The notes under the pieces: generated by a model
What the model was told of the DNA's origin: nothing
Seen by the model: only the letters and a program-made list of their open reading frames with translations
Databases searched by the model: none
Assembly (NCBI RefSeq): GCF_037038585.1
Contig: NC_092560.1
Coordinates: 83,800,049 to 83,864,048, forward strand
DNA: 64,000 nt
Direction: 5' to 3'
Source of the DNA: Patagioenas fasciata
Lineage: Eukaryota > Chordata > Aves > Columbiformes > Columbidae
In this document: positions 62,741-64,000 of the stretch, in pieces
Layout of the letters: each line of letters opens with the position of its first letter
Position numbering within the stretch: the stretch's first letter is position 1
Position numbers and translations under genes: made by a program

Positions 62741-64000
62741 AACTGACGGGCAGAGCCAATATTCCCCCTGTCATTAATGGAGATCTGTAAGGTTTGTTTC
62801 CTAAAAAAAACCATATTTTGGAGGGAGAGGCAGATCTTAAAGGAGCTTGTTCTGGGGAGTTATTTGGAGTTTCTAATTTGCAGACAAATCTTCTGTCGCA
62901 GTTCTTCCATTTCCCCGAATTTGCCTTTCGGTGAAACAAAACCCATATTTCCTTTGTCTTTCCTACCTCCGGGGTGTTCCTGTTGTCACTTACTAAAGAG
63001 CCTTTGACATTTCAGCTGCTTAGAAAGAGCTGAAAATATACCTATAAAGCTTCTCCTTCGAGCTGCGCATCCAAAAAGTGCCACCGATTAATTATTAAGC
63101 ATCTCAGCCTGGCGGACATTGAAGTCCAGCTCCTGATTTACATACAAAGAGGGGAAGAACGAGCAAAGAAAGACGCAGAGAGAACAGGATAGCGCTGAAA
63201 AGATACAAAATCTATTTAGTGATGCTGTTTCTATCATGGTTTGATGTTTTGTAGGCAGCGCAGCTCAACTTTCAGATATAGCCCCCAAATCCTTCTCATC
63301 CTGTTGTGGCAGCTCAAGCAGACGATATTTCCAAGAAACGTTTGGGCCAGAAATGAATATGTTATGACGGATATAAACACGGGCGAGCCATTTATAGTGA
63401 AAAAGAGACAGTGTTTACTGTTGCTGAGCAGTAGGAAAGATAAATAAAAGTATTCTCAAGTGCGTTCAGCTGCATCTTGCTACAAGAAACTGCCCTGGTT
63501 CTTCATTAAAACCTTTACAGACCAAGAATTGGGAAGGAACCACCTTGTTTTCCCATCATCTCATCCCCAGCCTGGGGAGGTTTTCTCCTCACTTCACCAT
63601 GATTGTTGCATTCAGTTCTCTTGCTTTGGAGGTACCTTTAAGCAAAATTATTTCTTGTGGGATGTGTGGCAGATACTCAACCTCAGGAAGTTACTTTGCA
63701 TCTAAAAAGGGGGAAAGAAACCCTCACCAACTCGCCACCACCATAAATCAGTCATCTGCAGAATGTGAACTGGTAAAACGTGGCCCTATCAGGACTTAAA
63801 TGAATATTTCCCTATGGTTTCTACAATGTGAACATTTTTTCTCTTTCCTAAAAGAAATCTTGTGCTATAAATGAAGAAACTTCCCCAGAAACACGACAAA
63901 AACCCCCTTAATGGTACTGACCTCCAGGGTTCCATTAGAGCCTATAAATGGGAGAAGCTTTCCCTCGTTAATAAAACGAACCTAAAAGCTGAGTTTCTCT
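62741..64000. other. Intergenic DNA, nothing recognised
   Basis: No gene or clear repeat up to the window edge; no ACAA2 exon is seen. Confidence 0.4.

Overview
The window looks like bird nuclear DNA. Three host genes have clean vertebrate splice structure. The interspersed repeats are almost all CR1 LINE tails, the hallmark avian repeat, and no Alu-like or other mammalian SINE is visible. The gene order is C18orf32 homolog (-), RPL17 (-), LIPG (+). It matches the human 18q21 order DYM - C18orf32 - RPL17 - LIPG - ACAA2, so the flanks should lead toward DYM (low side) and ACAA2 (high side). I found no exon of either of those.

Layout. 1-1741: AT-rich intergenic DNA. 1742-8152: an ERVL-like (class III) endogenous retrovirus on the minus strand, with both LTRs, a 5-bp target duplication, a primer-binding site resembling tRNA-Ser, gag/pro/pol-like regions and no env. 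8153-9829: intergenic DNA plus the 3' UTR of C18orf32. 9830-12574: C18orf32 (two coding exons plus a 5' UTR exon) under a CpG-island promoter. 12.88-15.84 kb: RPL17, seven exons, 184 aa, with three intronic SNORD58-type C/D snoRNAs and a promoter carrying duplicated TCTCGCGAGA motifs. 16-28 kb: gene-free DNA with CR1 tails and a 98-bp GC-rich minisatellite. 27.8-38.25 kb: LIPG (endothelial lipase), ten exons, 493 aa, with a CpG-rich promoter, a roughly 1.1-kb polypyrimidine tract in intron 3 and a 1.4-kb 3' UTR. 38.3-64 kb: gene-free DNA with many CR1 fragments, a (TCCCA)n block and several small tandem repeats.

How it fits together. RPL17 and C18orf32 lie head-to-tail about 0.25 kb apart, an arrangement known to give a read-through transcript in human. 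RPL17 also serves as host for snoRNAs that probably guide 28S rRNA methylation, so ribosomal protein and modification guides come from one 5'-TOP-type transcription unit. LIPG is an independent, divergently oriented gene for a secreted phospholipase.

The most notable unexplained structure is a ~0.9-kb, high-identity inverted repeat (about 26.47-27.39 kb and 47.53-48.45 kb). It brackets LIPG and could support inversion of a ~20-kb segment. No unknown multi-gene system was found; the remaining observations are about structure, regulation and repeats.
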